This document shows positions 1 to 11,697 of a stretch of 64,000 nt of DNA, piece after piece (positions within the stretch are counted from its first letter, which is position 1; every line of letters starts with the position of its first letter). The translations under genes were made by a program, and so were the position numbers. A model generated the notes under the pieces. The model made no database searches, had not been told where the DNA came from, and saw only the letters and a program-made list of their open reading frames with translations. The stretch covers positions 2,604,001-2,668,000 of the forward strand of contig CM082596.2 in NCBI GenBank assembly GCA_040954595.2, written 5' to 3'. Source of the stretch: Balanoglossus misakiensis. Its lineage: Eukaryota > Hemichordata.

Positions 1-357
1 AAAAAGCCCAGGCAACAGCCATATGTTCTTCTGTTTGTTGGATATTTGTAAAATGAATGAAAAGGACAAACTGTATCTGGAGGCGTCATTACACTGTAAA
101 GCAAATAAACTCCTATCTCGTAGTTGGAGAAGAAAGACCTTGTTATGATCCACATTGTCGAAGAGTACAGACGACCTAAACCCTATATCATACTCGGTCG
201 AATATAACAAATAAGCTCTTATACAAGTCTGGATTCGATCAATCACAGTCATTAGAAAGTGCATATGGTTCAAATCATTTTATGTTCATATCAGCCCGGG
301 TAAATGCCGTGCTCATCCATTATTAGATGACTAATTTCTTGCTCTGTTTTTTTTCAG

Positions 358-410
358 ACTACAGGTGAAACGCGCCTATAGCAGAACTTCCAACAGTGAA
401 TACAGAACAT
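358..410 (+). CDS. candidate internal exon of an unidentified gene
   Basis: A 53-nt segment is bounded by a strong acceptor (pyrimidine tract ending TTTTTTTTCAG at 357) and a perfect donor (ACAT then GTAAGTAAG at 411). One frame is open throughout (after one leading base: LQVKRAYSRTSNSEYRT), and a second is closed by TAG. It would be an internal exon of a plus-strand gene whose other exons I cannot find. Splice signals are the only evidence; a non-coding exon is also possible. Confidence 0.3.
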
Positions 411-2695
411 GTAAGTAAGCTAGCTACGTCAGGCTGTCGTTTGCCGAAAGTTTTGGTATTGGTCGTCTGTGTATATTTACGTATAGAAGGGAAAATAGTG
501 AATTTGACGCAGATTGCTTTCAAGTGTTATCGCCTAACCTTGTCGCGGATGAAGACGTGACGGAGACAGCGGTATTCGTTGGCAACGCGCACCGGGAGGC
601 CCCCCAGGGTCCGGCAAGGCACGACCTCGCTCAATGCTGTCGGCTGCTTTCAATTTGCGGAATAATTTCATAAGTGGTTCTGAATGGCGAGTAATGGCAG
701 GGTCGTCAATTACGACTAACTCTTGCGACGTTAAATTGCTCCTAACAAGCCGCACGAGCACCAGCGCGGAAAAAATGCTAACTAATCGGTCGAGGCCAAG
801 AGAACATCGAACGCGACTTAAAAAATATATTTTTTTCCAACTGTCTGTCATCTTACACACATCGAGACGCGAAATCAACATTTTCTTGTGCTAACTTAAT
901 TTACCAAGTAAAATATACTTCAAAATCAAATCTTAAACCATCAAAAAACCCAGTGTTCATTTATTGATTGCTTTGAAGATACGGTGGCGAAATCTCTCGG
1001 TTTTCAAAAGAATATCATGAAGTATTTAGTATATACAAGAGAACAGATTAAGAAGTATTCGTTTTATTTCTCGGAAACAATTGTCCCCGAGGCGCATTGT
1101 TCTGATCTGCCGCAAGTGTACATTTTAATGTTGTCCCTGGTGTACAGTTGGTGGTTACAGCGGCCAAAATTGGAGGGCCTAAATTATATATATATGTCAG
1201 TGCATCGGCAGACTTTGAGCAAACAGAGTGCCCAGTGCTTGCAATAGGACATGGTATTTTTTGTGTCGATTGGTGCAGACTGCTACTGAATCTATTTCAA
1301 AAGGCAATCCCGTATAACAATGGAAAAGCGATTATCATAAATAAGTTTATCAGAGAAAAACAATCCGTTGTCATCTCGGAAACATTTTACTCATGCTCAT
1401 ATATGAATATTTTATGTTGTCATGGTTACTAAAGGTTTGTTCATGTAATGATCTACCACTGGATTAGGATGACTCCGACTTAATTCCAAGTTTTAACCCC
1501 CACGGGATCACTTTTCAAATATAATCCGAAGCAGGCAAACAGTGACTATGTCGTAAACGGGCAACCGTGGCGTCTGTGTGTCTTTCTTTTGTAAGGGAAG
1601 AACCATTTGATTTTCTGGGGTGGATGGAGGAATTTTTGGGAGAAAATTATTGGCCGATGGCGCGGAGAAAAAAAATCTTCTAGCAATCGAAACAGTTACA
1701 ATGGCTTTAAAAATGATGACATACCCGAAGCCTCCATCTTTCCAGGAATCTTATGATTCTCCCCTAACCAACGGATGACAAAGTCTAGATTACCCCCCCC
1801 CCTCCACGAAAAAAATGAGGAAATCAAAACAGTTGTCATGAAATGAAATATGACTGTGATGTAAGCTACAGAGCTGCTTGATCGATAACGGCGGACAAGA
1901 GTAAAATATTATGGTTATCTGGGAATAGCGTAGGCGATTCCTTTTCTAGGGAAACGCATTTTTTAAAGATAACATTTCTTCCCTGGCAGTGCAAAACAAC
2001 AAGACACTTCTTTTTTATGAATTTCACCCTCATCCCCCCCCCCCCCCCGACCGAAAAATAAAACGTTACGTGTATATAGAACAGCGACGTGTCCAGCAAA
2101 ACTCTAAGGCACTATCAGTAACACCCACGCGTCAATCATGGAGAACGTGACAATTGTGGAGTGGTGTGGAACCAATAGACATGCACAGTTTCATTAGCCA
2201 GCAACAGGACGCCTTTTGTGATAAACGATTCCTTGTCTGGCCTTTGACACGTTGTAATCAGCGAAGTTGAAATTCATATTTCATATCATATCTGTAACGC
2301 TGTGTATTCCTTGATGCGCCGTAAATTACATGCGTGTCCCTTTCACATAAATGGCTTGTTTGTCCCACTGTCTTTTCAGTGGTACCAATCACGTGACGGA
2401 AACTTGTTTCCATGGCAGCAGTAATTGCTATTTGATTCCGATCACCCGAGTGAATCTGTATCGATCGTGGTATCAACCTGGGCCATGTACGTTTTATCAC
2501 AATTGCCACTTCCGAGCTGTTCTATCGAAAATTGTGATCTGCAGTTTAGTGCTCCCAACTCAATATGAGCGGACGCGATGACGCTACGCGTACAATTCTT
2601 ACAAACACTGGAAATATTGCATCTGTAAATGGGGTTTTATTGCGCTGGTCTTTGGTTAAACCTCTTATGATTTTTTTAAAAGAATGATTATCCCT
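411..2695. other. no firm gene
   Basis: Nothing convincing in this stretch. A GC- and CpG-richer patch at about 534-780 is open on the minus strand for over 110 codons, but it shows no recognisable domain or clear splice sites. Pure C runs lie at about 1793-1802 and 2035-2049. The kinase gene on the minus strand needs one or more downstream exons somewhere to the left of 2770; I could not locate them. Confidence 0.5.
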
Positions 2696-2769
2696 TTACA
2701 CTGCAGAGAACAGGTAGGTTACCAAGCAACGGCGGAACGTTACTGAATAGATAACGTAGAGGCACTTAC

Positions 2770-3688
2770 CTTTTGAGATTTCTCGTATGGACGCAAACAC
2801 CTCGTCCCCCGTGGGTCTTGTGTCAGGGTCTCGTGTCACCATAGAATCTATCAACTGCCTCAGTGCCAACCCAGTTGCGACGTCACGGTCAAGTTTCCGC
2901 ACGGCATTTGGGTTCTGCGCCAGGGTCTTGCCGATATACGAGTCTTTGCCCTCCTCAGCGTCTTCGTAACTGTAGAACGCCATGAGATTTTTATTGCTGT
3001 CGCTGTAGTAATACACCTCCCTCTCCAACATCGCCAGGAAGATGACCCCGAGGGAGAAAATGTCCATCTTGAAGGAGTAAACGTTTTTGTACACCTCCGG
3101 CGCCAGAAACGCCTCTGTCCCCTCCACGCTCTTGTAATAACTCACGTATTCTCCCTCCTCTTCCTTGGACTCGGTCAGGAGCCTTTTGTCTAGGGTAGTG
3201 GCCACTGCAAAACCCGTCACCTTCAGAATGCCCGTCCCGTCCCCACGGGGTTTGACCAGAATGTTGTCCGGCTTCAGGTCCCGGTGCGTCACGTTGTTGT
3301 GATGCAGAAACGAAACGGCGTCCGCCAGTTGAGCCATGCATCGCAAATTGAGCTCGATGTCGTAGGGTCTTTTCAGAAGGTAATTGTTCAAATTGCCACC
3401 TTCGCAATATTCCATTACTAAGTATGCATAATTATCGTCGGCATAACCGTCTATTAATTCCACTACATGGGCATGATGTCGGGTAAGGGCGAATGCTCTG
3501 GATTCCCGTATGGCGCTGACGTAGTTGGCTTTCCCCTGCCAGGGAATTCTCTTCATTGCCATTTTCGTCCCGTCGTCGTCCTTCACGAGATACACTGTGC
3601 CAAACGCGCCGCGACCAAGCGGTTTGACGATGTCGTATTTGGACGACAGCACCTCGTTGACGATATTAAATAGGGATTTCGAAGTCAT
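2770..3688 (-). CDS. STK35/PDIK1L-like protein kinase, DFG motif replaced
   Basis: Exon encoding 306 residues of a Ser/Thr kinase domain. The start ATG at 3688 is two codons after an in-frame TGA. Seen: glycine loop GRGAFG (25-30), beta-3 lysine MAMK (K46), probable alpha-C glutamate E62, HRDLKPDN (135-142), and LAPEVY with APE at 196-198. After APE, the DIFSLGVIFLAMLER stretch and DPDTRP resemble the STK35/PDIK1L (CLIK1) family. Where the family has DFG, this protein reads G-F-A (159-161) within KVTGFAVA, so the magnesium-binding aspartate is missing; it may be a pseudokinase or use an altered metal mechanism. The exon ends at CAAAAG followed by GTAAGT at 2769, in phase 1, so a C-terminal exon follows further left; read without splicing, the frame stops at 2696. 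STK35-type kinases are nuclear or actin-associated in vertebrates; the role here is unknown. Confidence 0.88.
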
Positions 3689-4559
3689 CTTTCACGACCT
3701 GGTGTGTATGAAAACGATATTGTTTCCCCACCAAGGGTGAGCGCTTCGTTGAGACGGATCTAAAACCACTTTCAATTGGGAAAGGGAGAGTTCAACAAAA
3801 CGGCGGGTTTAATTTCCATGTGAACGCCAAATAAACAAAGCGATTGTGTTGATCCTCCTTCTGTACGTAAGTAAACAGGTAAGCCGTGACGTTGGCTAAA
3901 ATTGGAAGGTGGTGGTCAGTTGTGGGGTATGCAATGCAACGAAGGCAATGCGATGCCTCTTCAACTGGTTACGAATCTCTAAAACTAGAAACTAGCTCTG
4001 AAATTCGACTTCAGTTTTTATAGTCATCGCCTCTTTCACGTCACGTTTTTCTCTTTAGAACCATTGCCAATGTAATGGTGGTGGACCAGTGCCACAATCG
4101 TCGTTCACGTCACACTGGAAGAATAAAGTGCACACGGTCAGACTGCTGTAAAATAAATATAACGTGTTTTATTCGATCTTTCCGGATAACACAGACTTAG
4201 GGTCAGAATCGATTACCATTAACCGCTCCAAAAGGATCAATATTTGGACGCATTTTGACAACCGAGAGCATTTACACAGATTCAGCCGGGCATTCAAACT
4301 TCACACAGCGACAACAAAAGGTTTCCGCCTTTGAATATAACGCAGGTGTTGTCTCGTAAAAAAGACTCCATACTATTAAAAAGACTCGAACGTCAGTCAG
4401 CTTAAGGCCCACTGAGCGAAAACCTTGTGGATCAGATTGTGGACTTATTACTTAATTAACAGAAACCGCACCAGCGATTTGAAGCGCTACATGCTACCCC
4501 TGAAAGTCGGCGATCGAGTCGGATTTGGAATGGAAGTCGAAAAACTGCGGTTTACTTAC

Positions 4560-4716
4560 CGTTTCGTAGAGTAAACACCGCTTCCATGGCAGCCGATGTG
4601 GACGCTAACGCCGATAGGCCTTTCCCTTTCAACGAGCCTGTGATGTCTAGCTTGAAAAGGGGACGATCTGCCATGCTTGACCTGTGAGGGCGGCTTTCTA
4701 CGACAGAGTCACTCAT
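4560..4716 (-). CDS. orphan first coding exon, unknown product
   Basis: From ATG at 4716 the frame reads MSDSVVESRPHRSSMADRPL and continues to TLRNG, where a perfect donor (AACG then GTAAGTAAA) closes it at 4560 in phase 1 after 52 codons. A second ATG lies 14 codons in, and the open frame extends upstream to 4758. I do not recognise the product. It does not splice in frame onto the kinase exon: using the acceptor just upstream of the kinase ATG puts a TGA in frame. It is therefore either the start of a separate minus-strand gene or an alternative or untranslated 5' exon of the kinase gene. Confidence 0.4.
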
Positions 4717-4959
4717 GCGTACGACGTGAACGAACAATACGTATTGTAATATTTGCACGTTGTTTTTTTTTGCGCGACTGGTTTGGTCATGTCACTGACT
4801 TGTCAGGTCGAGAGGAGGTCGAGAGGACCATTTCATTTTACACCTGGTGAAGTTTTTACAACGAAGGACAAAGCAGTATCGCTTCGAATTTGTCTGACGT
4901 CACGCGAAGGAGACAGAACTCCCCTGGAAATTATTTCGCGTTACTAGTATTTGATATAA

Positions 4960-5800
4960 ACAAGTGTACACGCACTGCATAGCAGCGGAACACTTGGGAG
5001 AAAAATCGATACTTTATGAAGAAATACAGAGTGGTTCCGTGTTTTTATTGATGGGTCATTTGTAAAACGAGTCAATATCCATACAAACTACTAGCTGATA
5101 TTAGTGGATTCGTTCTAATTTCGTTACTCTTTGGAACCCTTACATTTACAAGGGCCGGAATTGCTTTTTCATGTCATATCTGTTTTCATGTCATATATAT
5201 CTGTTCAGGAATATCTGTTTTGATTAAAAAAATATCCCCGAACTCAAAAATTCACTTTCGTGTAATAACATGAGCTATTGAGTTCTATGAGAGCAATAGA
5301 CCACGAAATTATTCATCGTTCCGCTGGATTGTGCTCCGGTTGTTAGATTTGATTATTCTGTATCCACTAGGTCTAAATTATGGTGATTTCGCCGATACGG
5401 ATCTATATTTGTGTTCCATAAAAGCCATCGGTTCGCCGATGGAAGAAAAATGTAATTACCGAGAAATTAAAGCTTTATTGCGCCGAAAAGACACGATGAC
5501 TTTTTAATGGGGGTTTATGATTCCTGACGTAAACGCGCAAAAGGTCAGCAATGTTTGCTCTTTTAGGGAGTTAGAATATCTGGGTCACGAAGCTCTTGAG
5601 ATATATCTCGGTCGCAAGCTACAAGCAAGCCATTACTGTAATATCTCATTTCATTTCTAAAATTAATACCCAACGTAGGCCTACACATTTCGTAACTACT
5701 GCCTGCGACATCGGCGGCTTTCTTGTGAAGCTTTTATAATAGCACAGTCCAGGGTTTTATCAATGTCGCTAAAAATAGATTTGCGCGAGTGCGCATGCGT
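4960..5800. other. no gene seen
   Basis: AT-rich sequence without open frames, splice pairs or repeats that I can support. Confidence 0.5.
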
Positions 5801-5918
5801 CCGGCAACAGTGAAATGCGGACAAAAGCGGACATTGACGTAGCATCGACTGAGCGAAGCACGTAGCGATAGCGTTGCTCTTTTTACTTTTAAAAACTTTG
5901 TTTTGGTTTACTTCCGCG

Positions 5919-6196
5919 ATGGGCGCTACTAAACATTGCTGTTACGGACATTGCACGAGTGACTCGAGGTACACCGATCGTGTTGAAATGAAAGATGTTT
6001 TCTTCATACGATTTCCGAAGCCACATCGAAATATTTTGAAATGTCAAAATGGATTTATGCTTGCGGGAGACAGGGTTTCGGCGTCGACAATGTCAAAAAG
6101 GACACCTATATTTGTAGCCTCCACTTCGTAGGCAGGAAGGGACCAACAAGCGACCATCCCGACCTCATATCAATATTGCAAATATCTCTCGTATAG
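5919..6196 (+). pseudogene. THAP-domain exon broken by a -1 frameshift
   Basis: From ATG 5919 the frame reads MGATKHCCYGHCTSDSRYTD, then MKDVFFIRFPKPHR, a typical THAP (C2CH zinc finger) start as found in THAP proteins and P-element-type transposases. At about 6040-6050 one base is missing; the next frame then continues the domain with the expected tryptophan (WIYACGRQGF), the closing CSLHF (C-x2-H) and the family-like HFVGRKGPTSDHPD, ending at TAG 6194-6196. The intact frame without the shift stops at 6131. It is best read as a decayed first exon of a transposon-derived gene. A sequencing error of one base would restore an open domain, so the lesion should be confirmed. Confidence 0.65.
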
Positions 6197-6239
6197 TCAT
6201 GTCAACAACACTACTTTTATCAGTAAGGACCTGTGGCAG

Positions 6240-6262
6240 CCCCCCCCCCCCCCCCCCCCCCC
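6240..6262 (+). repeat. poly-C tract (23 C)
   Basis: Uninterrupted run of 23 cytosines, just after the THAP pseudo-exon. Shorter C runs occur at about 1793-1802 and 2035-2049. Confidence 0.9.
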
Positions 6263-6584
6263 ATCGCCCACACAGCCTAGCCCGTAGTTTATTTCCGCGC
6301 AGTATATTGCGTTGGTCTATATTTTTATCGCCTATTCGACACTTGATCTGAGAACATAAATAAAAAACACACCAGAGCATAACAACAACGTTTCGAAGAA
6401 CGACGAGAGTGGACCTATAAACCGGGGTCGCGGTGCACAACATCGTTGGCGCGCATACATACGTGCAGACTACACAAACACAAGTGGGGAAATATTGAAC
6501 AGGAAAATAATCTCACAAGAAATAATAAGTTTAACGATTTTTTTCTTGAAATTCTATTGCCTCAAACTCATTTCACATCAATAT

Positions 6585-6818
6585 TTAGTATGCCTGCTTC
6601 CGAAGAAGCCGGTCAATGCGGAAGTAAACAATAATTACGATGATGAACTTGAATGAACTCATCAGCTCCACTTTTTTCCCACTTGTTTTTATACCTCTAC
6701 ATTTCAGCCACCTTTTAAGTTGCTCAACAGAGTGCTTCTCAACAGATGCATATGCAAGCTTTGCACCAGGAACATCATTTTCATCCAGTGAAATTGGTTC
6801 GGTCGACGCCGGCATCAT
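6585..6818 (-). CDS. SAP-like domain exon, probably transposon-related remnant
   Basis: On minus from ATG 6818 the frame encodes MMPASTEPISLDENDVPGAK and then VEQLKRWLKCRGIKTSGKK, a helix-turn-helix pattern of SAP-like DNA-binding modules found at the N-terminus of many invertebrate proteins that also carry SWIM or YqaJ-type nuclease domains. Only this first segment is visible. The conserved part ends at about 6652; no good donor follows, and the frame runs into hydrophobic residues before stopping at 6585. It points towards the THAP exon, i.e. the two converge. Confidence 0.45.
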   Translation of the reverse strand: MMPASTEPISLDENDVPGAKLAYASVEKHSVEQLKRWLKCRGIKTSGKKVELMSSFKFIIVIIVYFRIDRLLRKQAY

Positions 6819-6910
6819 AATGTAAACAAACAAAGCTCGCTCAGCGCAGCCAGCTGATGGGGCGGTCCTGGGGGCAATCGACGCGTACCCGCGACTTTGT
6901 CCGCATTTTC

Positions 6911-8101
6911 GAACTCATGAATATTCATTAGATTTTGATGACGTAAACCCTGAACTGTGCTATTAATAGGCCCTAGCCTACACTGATGAAGGCCTATGCA
7001 ATGTAGGCCTACCATGGGCTACTGATGCAGATACATGTATAGGCCTACCCTAACCCTGTGCTCAAGTATGACAAACAATTTGATGCCTTTTCAGCAGCTA
7101 CAATGTTTGTTATAGCATTAATGCCATTTCTGTGCTTTTCCTATGTGACTCATTTTGTTGGAGTGTACATGTACGTCATTGTTCTGATCTCCCCACAGGC
7201 GGCAGTGCATAGCAACGCATTCCCACTTCTGCACAGGGAAAGGTTGACGGCCAAACGCCTAGCCACAGTGATAAAGGGACTGTGGCCTAATGATATCTGA
7301 AACTATAGACACTATTGGAGCTGATGCTACTGTCAGAGAAGGTAAAAACTCAAGCAGTGGTCCCAGTCGTCAGGTTTCTTTCATGCGAGTTTCCATGGTT
7401 TCCATGGGGATTTCTGCTGCAGGGCGCCACCGTTATCACGAAGAAGAGAGGAAGGTCAAAGGTTTTTGAGCATGCGTACATGGCCCTCCGTGGTTTCCCA
7501 ATGGCGCTTGTTTTGAATTGTTCAGGTCTTCATAAATACTGATGACATATATCGAGATCACTATATTTTGCGACTTGATTCCCGTATATTTGAAAGTGGG
7601 GAAAACAAGTTACTGAAGGAGTGGATACTGTCGTGTCTGCCAACGTTCTTCGGCTGGAAACCACCAAGCAATCGCGCTGTAACTTTATATGTGTGATCGT
7701 AACGTTAGCTCGCAGGAACAAGTCGAGTCAAGTTTCTGCATCAGTAACACACAGGTCAGCAGGAGAAATTGGTCCTCTGCGGTCGAGGCTTGGCGTTCAC
7801 AGTAATCGCTTCTGAAAGGCACCAAGGAATTATATCTAAGTTTGTTTTGTTACCTTTAGAGAACTGCGTAGTTTGCAGATTTGGTAAGTTGCTAGGGTCA
7901 CTTGTGACAGAACTGTGTAACTGTTCCTCGCTTGAAAGTGACAAGTCAACAGAGCTTTGGAACCAGCGAACAACTTCACAAACTGTAGGAATGGATGATC
8001 GCTAATTTCCAGAACCGTTCTTAATTTCTAATACAAAAAACACAGCAGGTGCCGCAGTGCTGAATAATATATTCGATTGAACTGTGTTTATTGAAACATC
8101 A
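6911..8101. other. upstream region of CCDC61, no gene seen
   Basis: Several short open frames (for example 7058-7300 plus) show no domain and look fortuitous. A GTTTCCATGGTTTCC stretch near 7388 resembles one half of an RFX X-box, which would fit a centriolar or ciliary gene, but it is 0.7 kb from the CCDC61 ATG and weak. Confidence 0.4.
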
Positions 8102-11100
8102 ATGATAATGTCGCGTGTTCAGGAAGATGCCAGTAGTGTTGTCACAAGTGTGTACACATTTCGTGGCCTGGAGTACATAGTTAGTATGAACGTGTCGGAT
8201 ACATCTACACTAACAGTAGAAGTGGAAGACAGACTGACAGCCGACCAATGGAGAGGCACTTTTGACGCTTCATGTAAGTAAAAATTGGTACTGAACCCTT
8301 TTTACTATTTTGAATTTGCAGGAGGGATTTGCTGTGTTGTATAGTAGAATACCTGTCACAACATGTCCTGCCAGTTGTAGACAAACTTCTACTTTGACAG
8401 TCAATATTAAATAGCTTCATGTCACTTTATCCAAAAGGATTAATTACGTACAAACAGTTATGGAGTAATTGTCAATTGATATCCTGTTTGATTCAATTTT
8501 TTAGATATAGAAGACCTGACTCACAAAACTGGTAACTTCAAGCAATTCAACATATTTGTTAATATGTTAGAATCTGCTGTTACAAAGGTAGGATCTCCAG
8601 TAAAATGTTCCTTGAAATTTGTTGGCCACAACCAACCGGACATTGATGGTACTATAATAATGATCTGGAAACAAAATCTCCAACTGTGGTAATTTTACAA
8701 ATAGTACAAACTAAGATTTACAGCTACTCATCTCTGTTCTTGTTTCTAGTCCACTGAATCTGTGTCTCTGGATCTCCTAACGTATGCTGACTTAGAGTTG
8801 TTAAGAAACCGCAAGGCTGGCGTAGGTACTCGAACCATACCTGGGGCTAAAGCAGCAGCCTTGAATACCAAAAGGTATCTTATCTTGACATACACAGTAG
8901 AGTTTGACAGGTATGTATCATAATATTCAACTTCCTGATAACTTGTAATTATGACGTTGGTTAAAGTTCGTCTGTTTTGATTTAAAAAGTATTATTTGTA
9001 TGTAAGAAAACATACTGGTGCTTACCGTCAGATTATAATTGCCATCTTTGAATCTGCAGGATACATTACCCGTTGCCTCTACCCTATGTCGGAAAACCAG
9101 ATCCTGTACTGTTACAAAACACAGTCAGAAATCTCAGGGAAGAAATCAAAAGACTTCAAAAACAAGTAAGGTTGCCTACCAGCCTGGGCTGTTTGCCTAC
9201 TTTGGCAATTTTGATTTAATTACATTGTAGAGATCACATTCATCATGATTCTGATTGGCCATTTAAACAGGTGTGATTCTCATGATTGGTCAGTGAAAAT
9301 TGTGCTTTACAACAAACCTAGTTCTAACTAGTGGTCTTAGGTACTGACACCAATCTTGTTTCTTACAGGGGCATTCTGATTTCAGAGAGACTGAATTAAA
9401 CTTGTTGAAAAAAGAGTAAGTATTAAGTCTCTTCAGCTGCAGCCTGACTTTTGTGTTTGTCTATACATGTACTGTGTGTTGCTATAATTACATGTACATG
9501 TTGGGCTTTCACGTTTTGATGTATTGCAGCTATGAGACTTTGCTGAAGCAGAAGGATGAAATAGAGTCTGCCTTCATGCAGTACAGGAGAGAGGTGAAAA
9601 ACACCAGTAAAGGCACCGCAGCCAAAGAAGTGAGAATCATGAAAAATATTGTGAAGAATCTGGAAGAGGAATTAGCAACAGAGAAATCCAAGTACCGCAG
9701 ACAGGCCAATAAAAGAAATTCTGATTACAGGAGTTTATTAGATGAGGTATGTTCATGTGTGTATTAGGGAAAAATAATGTCAAGTCAAGCAGTGTTTTGA
9801 TGATTATGTATGGGAGAAAATTTGGTCAGTAATAGACAGTTTCACTCTTAAAACAACAGGTTGAAGAACTGAGAGCAAGTGAAAGGAATTTGAGAGCAAG
9901 AGTTAAAAGTCTCACCAATGAATTGGCGATCTACAAGCGTGGGTAAGTCATGTAGATCATTATTTTCTCCATGATGGAAAGAAAATACTACCCTGTTCAT
10001 AAGACAGTAAGACTAGTTGGTTTGGTGACTGCAGTTGCTGCATTGAAACTGTATTTGTTGAAGATAAAACCTTTTTCATATGTTTGTCCATTACAGGAGA
10101 ATCAGCCGAGCTTCACCACTGCCAGGCAGCTCGTCGTCGCAGAAACGAGAGAGAAGGTCACGGTCCACATCACGAGATGTGAGGTCAGCATCGAGAGATC
10201 GATCTCTGTCAAGAGAGCGACCATCGTCAGTGTCGTCAATGAGAAGCAACAGTCCCTCACCAGCAGGTGCTAGAAACCCAAGGTTTAACCCGACCGCATA
10301 CATAGAAGACAAGAAACGAAGGATGCAAGAATCGAAACTTAAAAGGTCAGACATTTTCTCTTTATGAAGTACTCGCATGTCTATTTTAGTTTGTTTATTA
10401 ATCTTACCAGGAAGTCAATCTGCATTTTATTTTGTAGCGATCGGAGCAAAAGACAAACTGTTTTAGAAAGAAATCGAAGTTCCTTATCAGCAGACAGAGG
10501 AAGATCCAGGTCTTCACCATACTCAGGTACTTTGTTTATATTTGTATATCAGGGGGAAAGTTCATGACACTGGTTTAGTACAACATATTTGAGAAATAAT
10601 GAGAATGACTGATCTGCTAGAAGAATGTGATTTATGTTCGGCACGATTGTTACTGACTTAGAATTCCCACATGAAACAGGTTCAGCTGGTCGGCCCTTGA
10701 GAAGAGCCAGAAGTGGATCTGTTGGCAGCACTGGTAGTAGGGCATCCTCCTTAAGTGACATTGAAAACACCTCTGTTGGATCGCAGTCAGCAAGGTTAAG
10801 GTGGGTAGGGATGGGATGCATTCTCTTCTGGCATCAACATGTCAAATTATATAGTGACAGAATGGTTGCGGAGCAGACCAGTCTTTAGTATTGGGCACTC
10901 AAGTTTAGAAGTGTTTAGCCAGTATCTGAATACACACTCTTAACTTTTACAGGGGAATCCGGAATGTTTTGAAGGGCAAGACATCATCGTCTTCTGCGTG
11001 GGCAAGTCCAGATGTGGTAAGTGATTTATTAGAAACACACATATTAATGTGCAGATTTTATGTGCCTTGATGAGCTGTTAGTTCCTCTCGCCCACCTGTT

Positions 11101-11697
11101 ACAAACATTTTTACATCATTGACTGTATGGAGGACTTCTAATCTGTTGGTAACATTTTCAATACATGTTGATTTGAAGATGTGATATTTTCTGTTTCCAT
11201 TTGCAGCCAATGGCAGGGAGTGGTAGGATAAGATCTGGAACCAAAGCCAGAGCGAAGAGATATCCTTTCTCACATTGGAACCATCATTTATAGCGATAAA
11301 CATGTTTTCAATTATAATGGTCCCATTGGTCATCATTTTGTGTGACTCTTATTTAAGAAAGATAACCACCTTGTCAGAATCCTTAACTTCTTAGCACAGC
11401 AGTCAGTACTCCAGATCCAGCAGCTAATCTGGAGGATATCAGAAAGTGGACATCAACTTCTGGTAAAATCAAGAAAAGAGATGTACTTGGCTACAGACCA
11501 AAAGGTAAGACTTGGAACAGTCTCCAACTTTATGCCTTGTATCATTGTAGCAAATATATCACCTTAGCAAATGTCTGAATATTTTTTTTGTTACAGAAAA
11601 CATCAATGGATACTACCACAACAGATCAGCAGAGATGTCTGAAATTGATGCCCGGCTCAACGCACTTCAAAAGTTCATGAATGACAACCTGACCTGA
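8102..11697 (+). CDS. CCDC61: CCDC61 (VFL3-type centriole/basal-body protein)
   Basis: Fourteen coding exons, phases consistent throughout: 8102-8273, 8505-8587, 8750-8910, 9060-9165, 9369-9415, 9530-9746, 9860-9942, 10097-10345, 10438-10526, 10680-10800 (alternative donor at 10794), 10953-11016, 11207-11259, 11398-11504, 11597-11697; 550 aa. The N-terminal head has the family signatures TFRGLEYIVSM, DRLTADQWRGTFDAS, DLTHKTGNFKQF, LDLLTYADLE and EFDRIHYPLPLPY (an XRCC4/SAS6-like fold). A coiled coil (exons 5-7), an Arg/Ser-rich region (exons 8-10) and a conserved C-terminal helix (LNALQKFMNDNL) follow. CCDC61/VFL3 organises basal-body microtubules and centriolar satellites and helps orient cilia and spindles. 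ATG 8102 is used; a second ATG is at 8108. The intron after 11259 is U12-type. Human CCDC61 is slightly shorter (about 512 aa, from memory). Confidence 0.95.
11260..11397 (+). other. U12-type AT-AC intron of CCDC61
   Basis: The intron starts with ATATCCTTT at 11260-11268, the exact minor-spliceosome 5' consensus, has TCCTTAAC at 11380-11387 (branch-site consensus) and ends in AC 11 nt after the branch adenosine. Splicing here joins GCGAAGAG to AGCAGTCAG in frame (phase 2). No GT donor exists near the exon end. An AG three bases earlier (11393-11394) would also keep frame but breaks the AT-AC rule. Confidence 0.9.

Larger units (their letters stand above)
5812..6910. mobile_element. possible degenerate element bounded by inverted repeats
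   Basis: The 5812-5830 stretch (GAAATGCGGACAAAAGCGG) recurs as its reverse complement at 6889-6910 (read on minus: GAAAATGCGGACAAAGTCGCGG without its last bases). The roughly 1.1-kb interval holds a THAP-domain exon on plus and a SAP-like exon on minus, both from protein families frequently attached to DNA-transposon or domesticated genes. No target duplication could be assigned. The inverted sequences could instead be shared motifs of two promoters. Confidence 0.3.

Noticed and set aside
2991-3407. 138-codon second frame inside the kinase exon
   Set aside because: Shadow of the GC-rich kinase exon; no family resemblance.
10091-10378. 95-codon minus-strand frame
   Set aside because: Antisense shadow of the Arg/Ser-rich CCDC61 exon 8.
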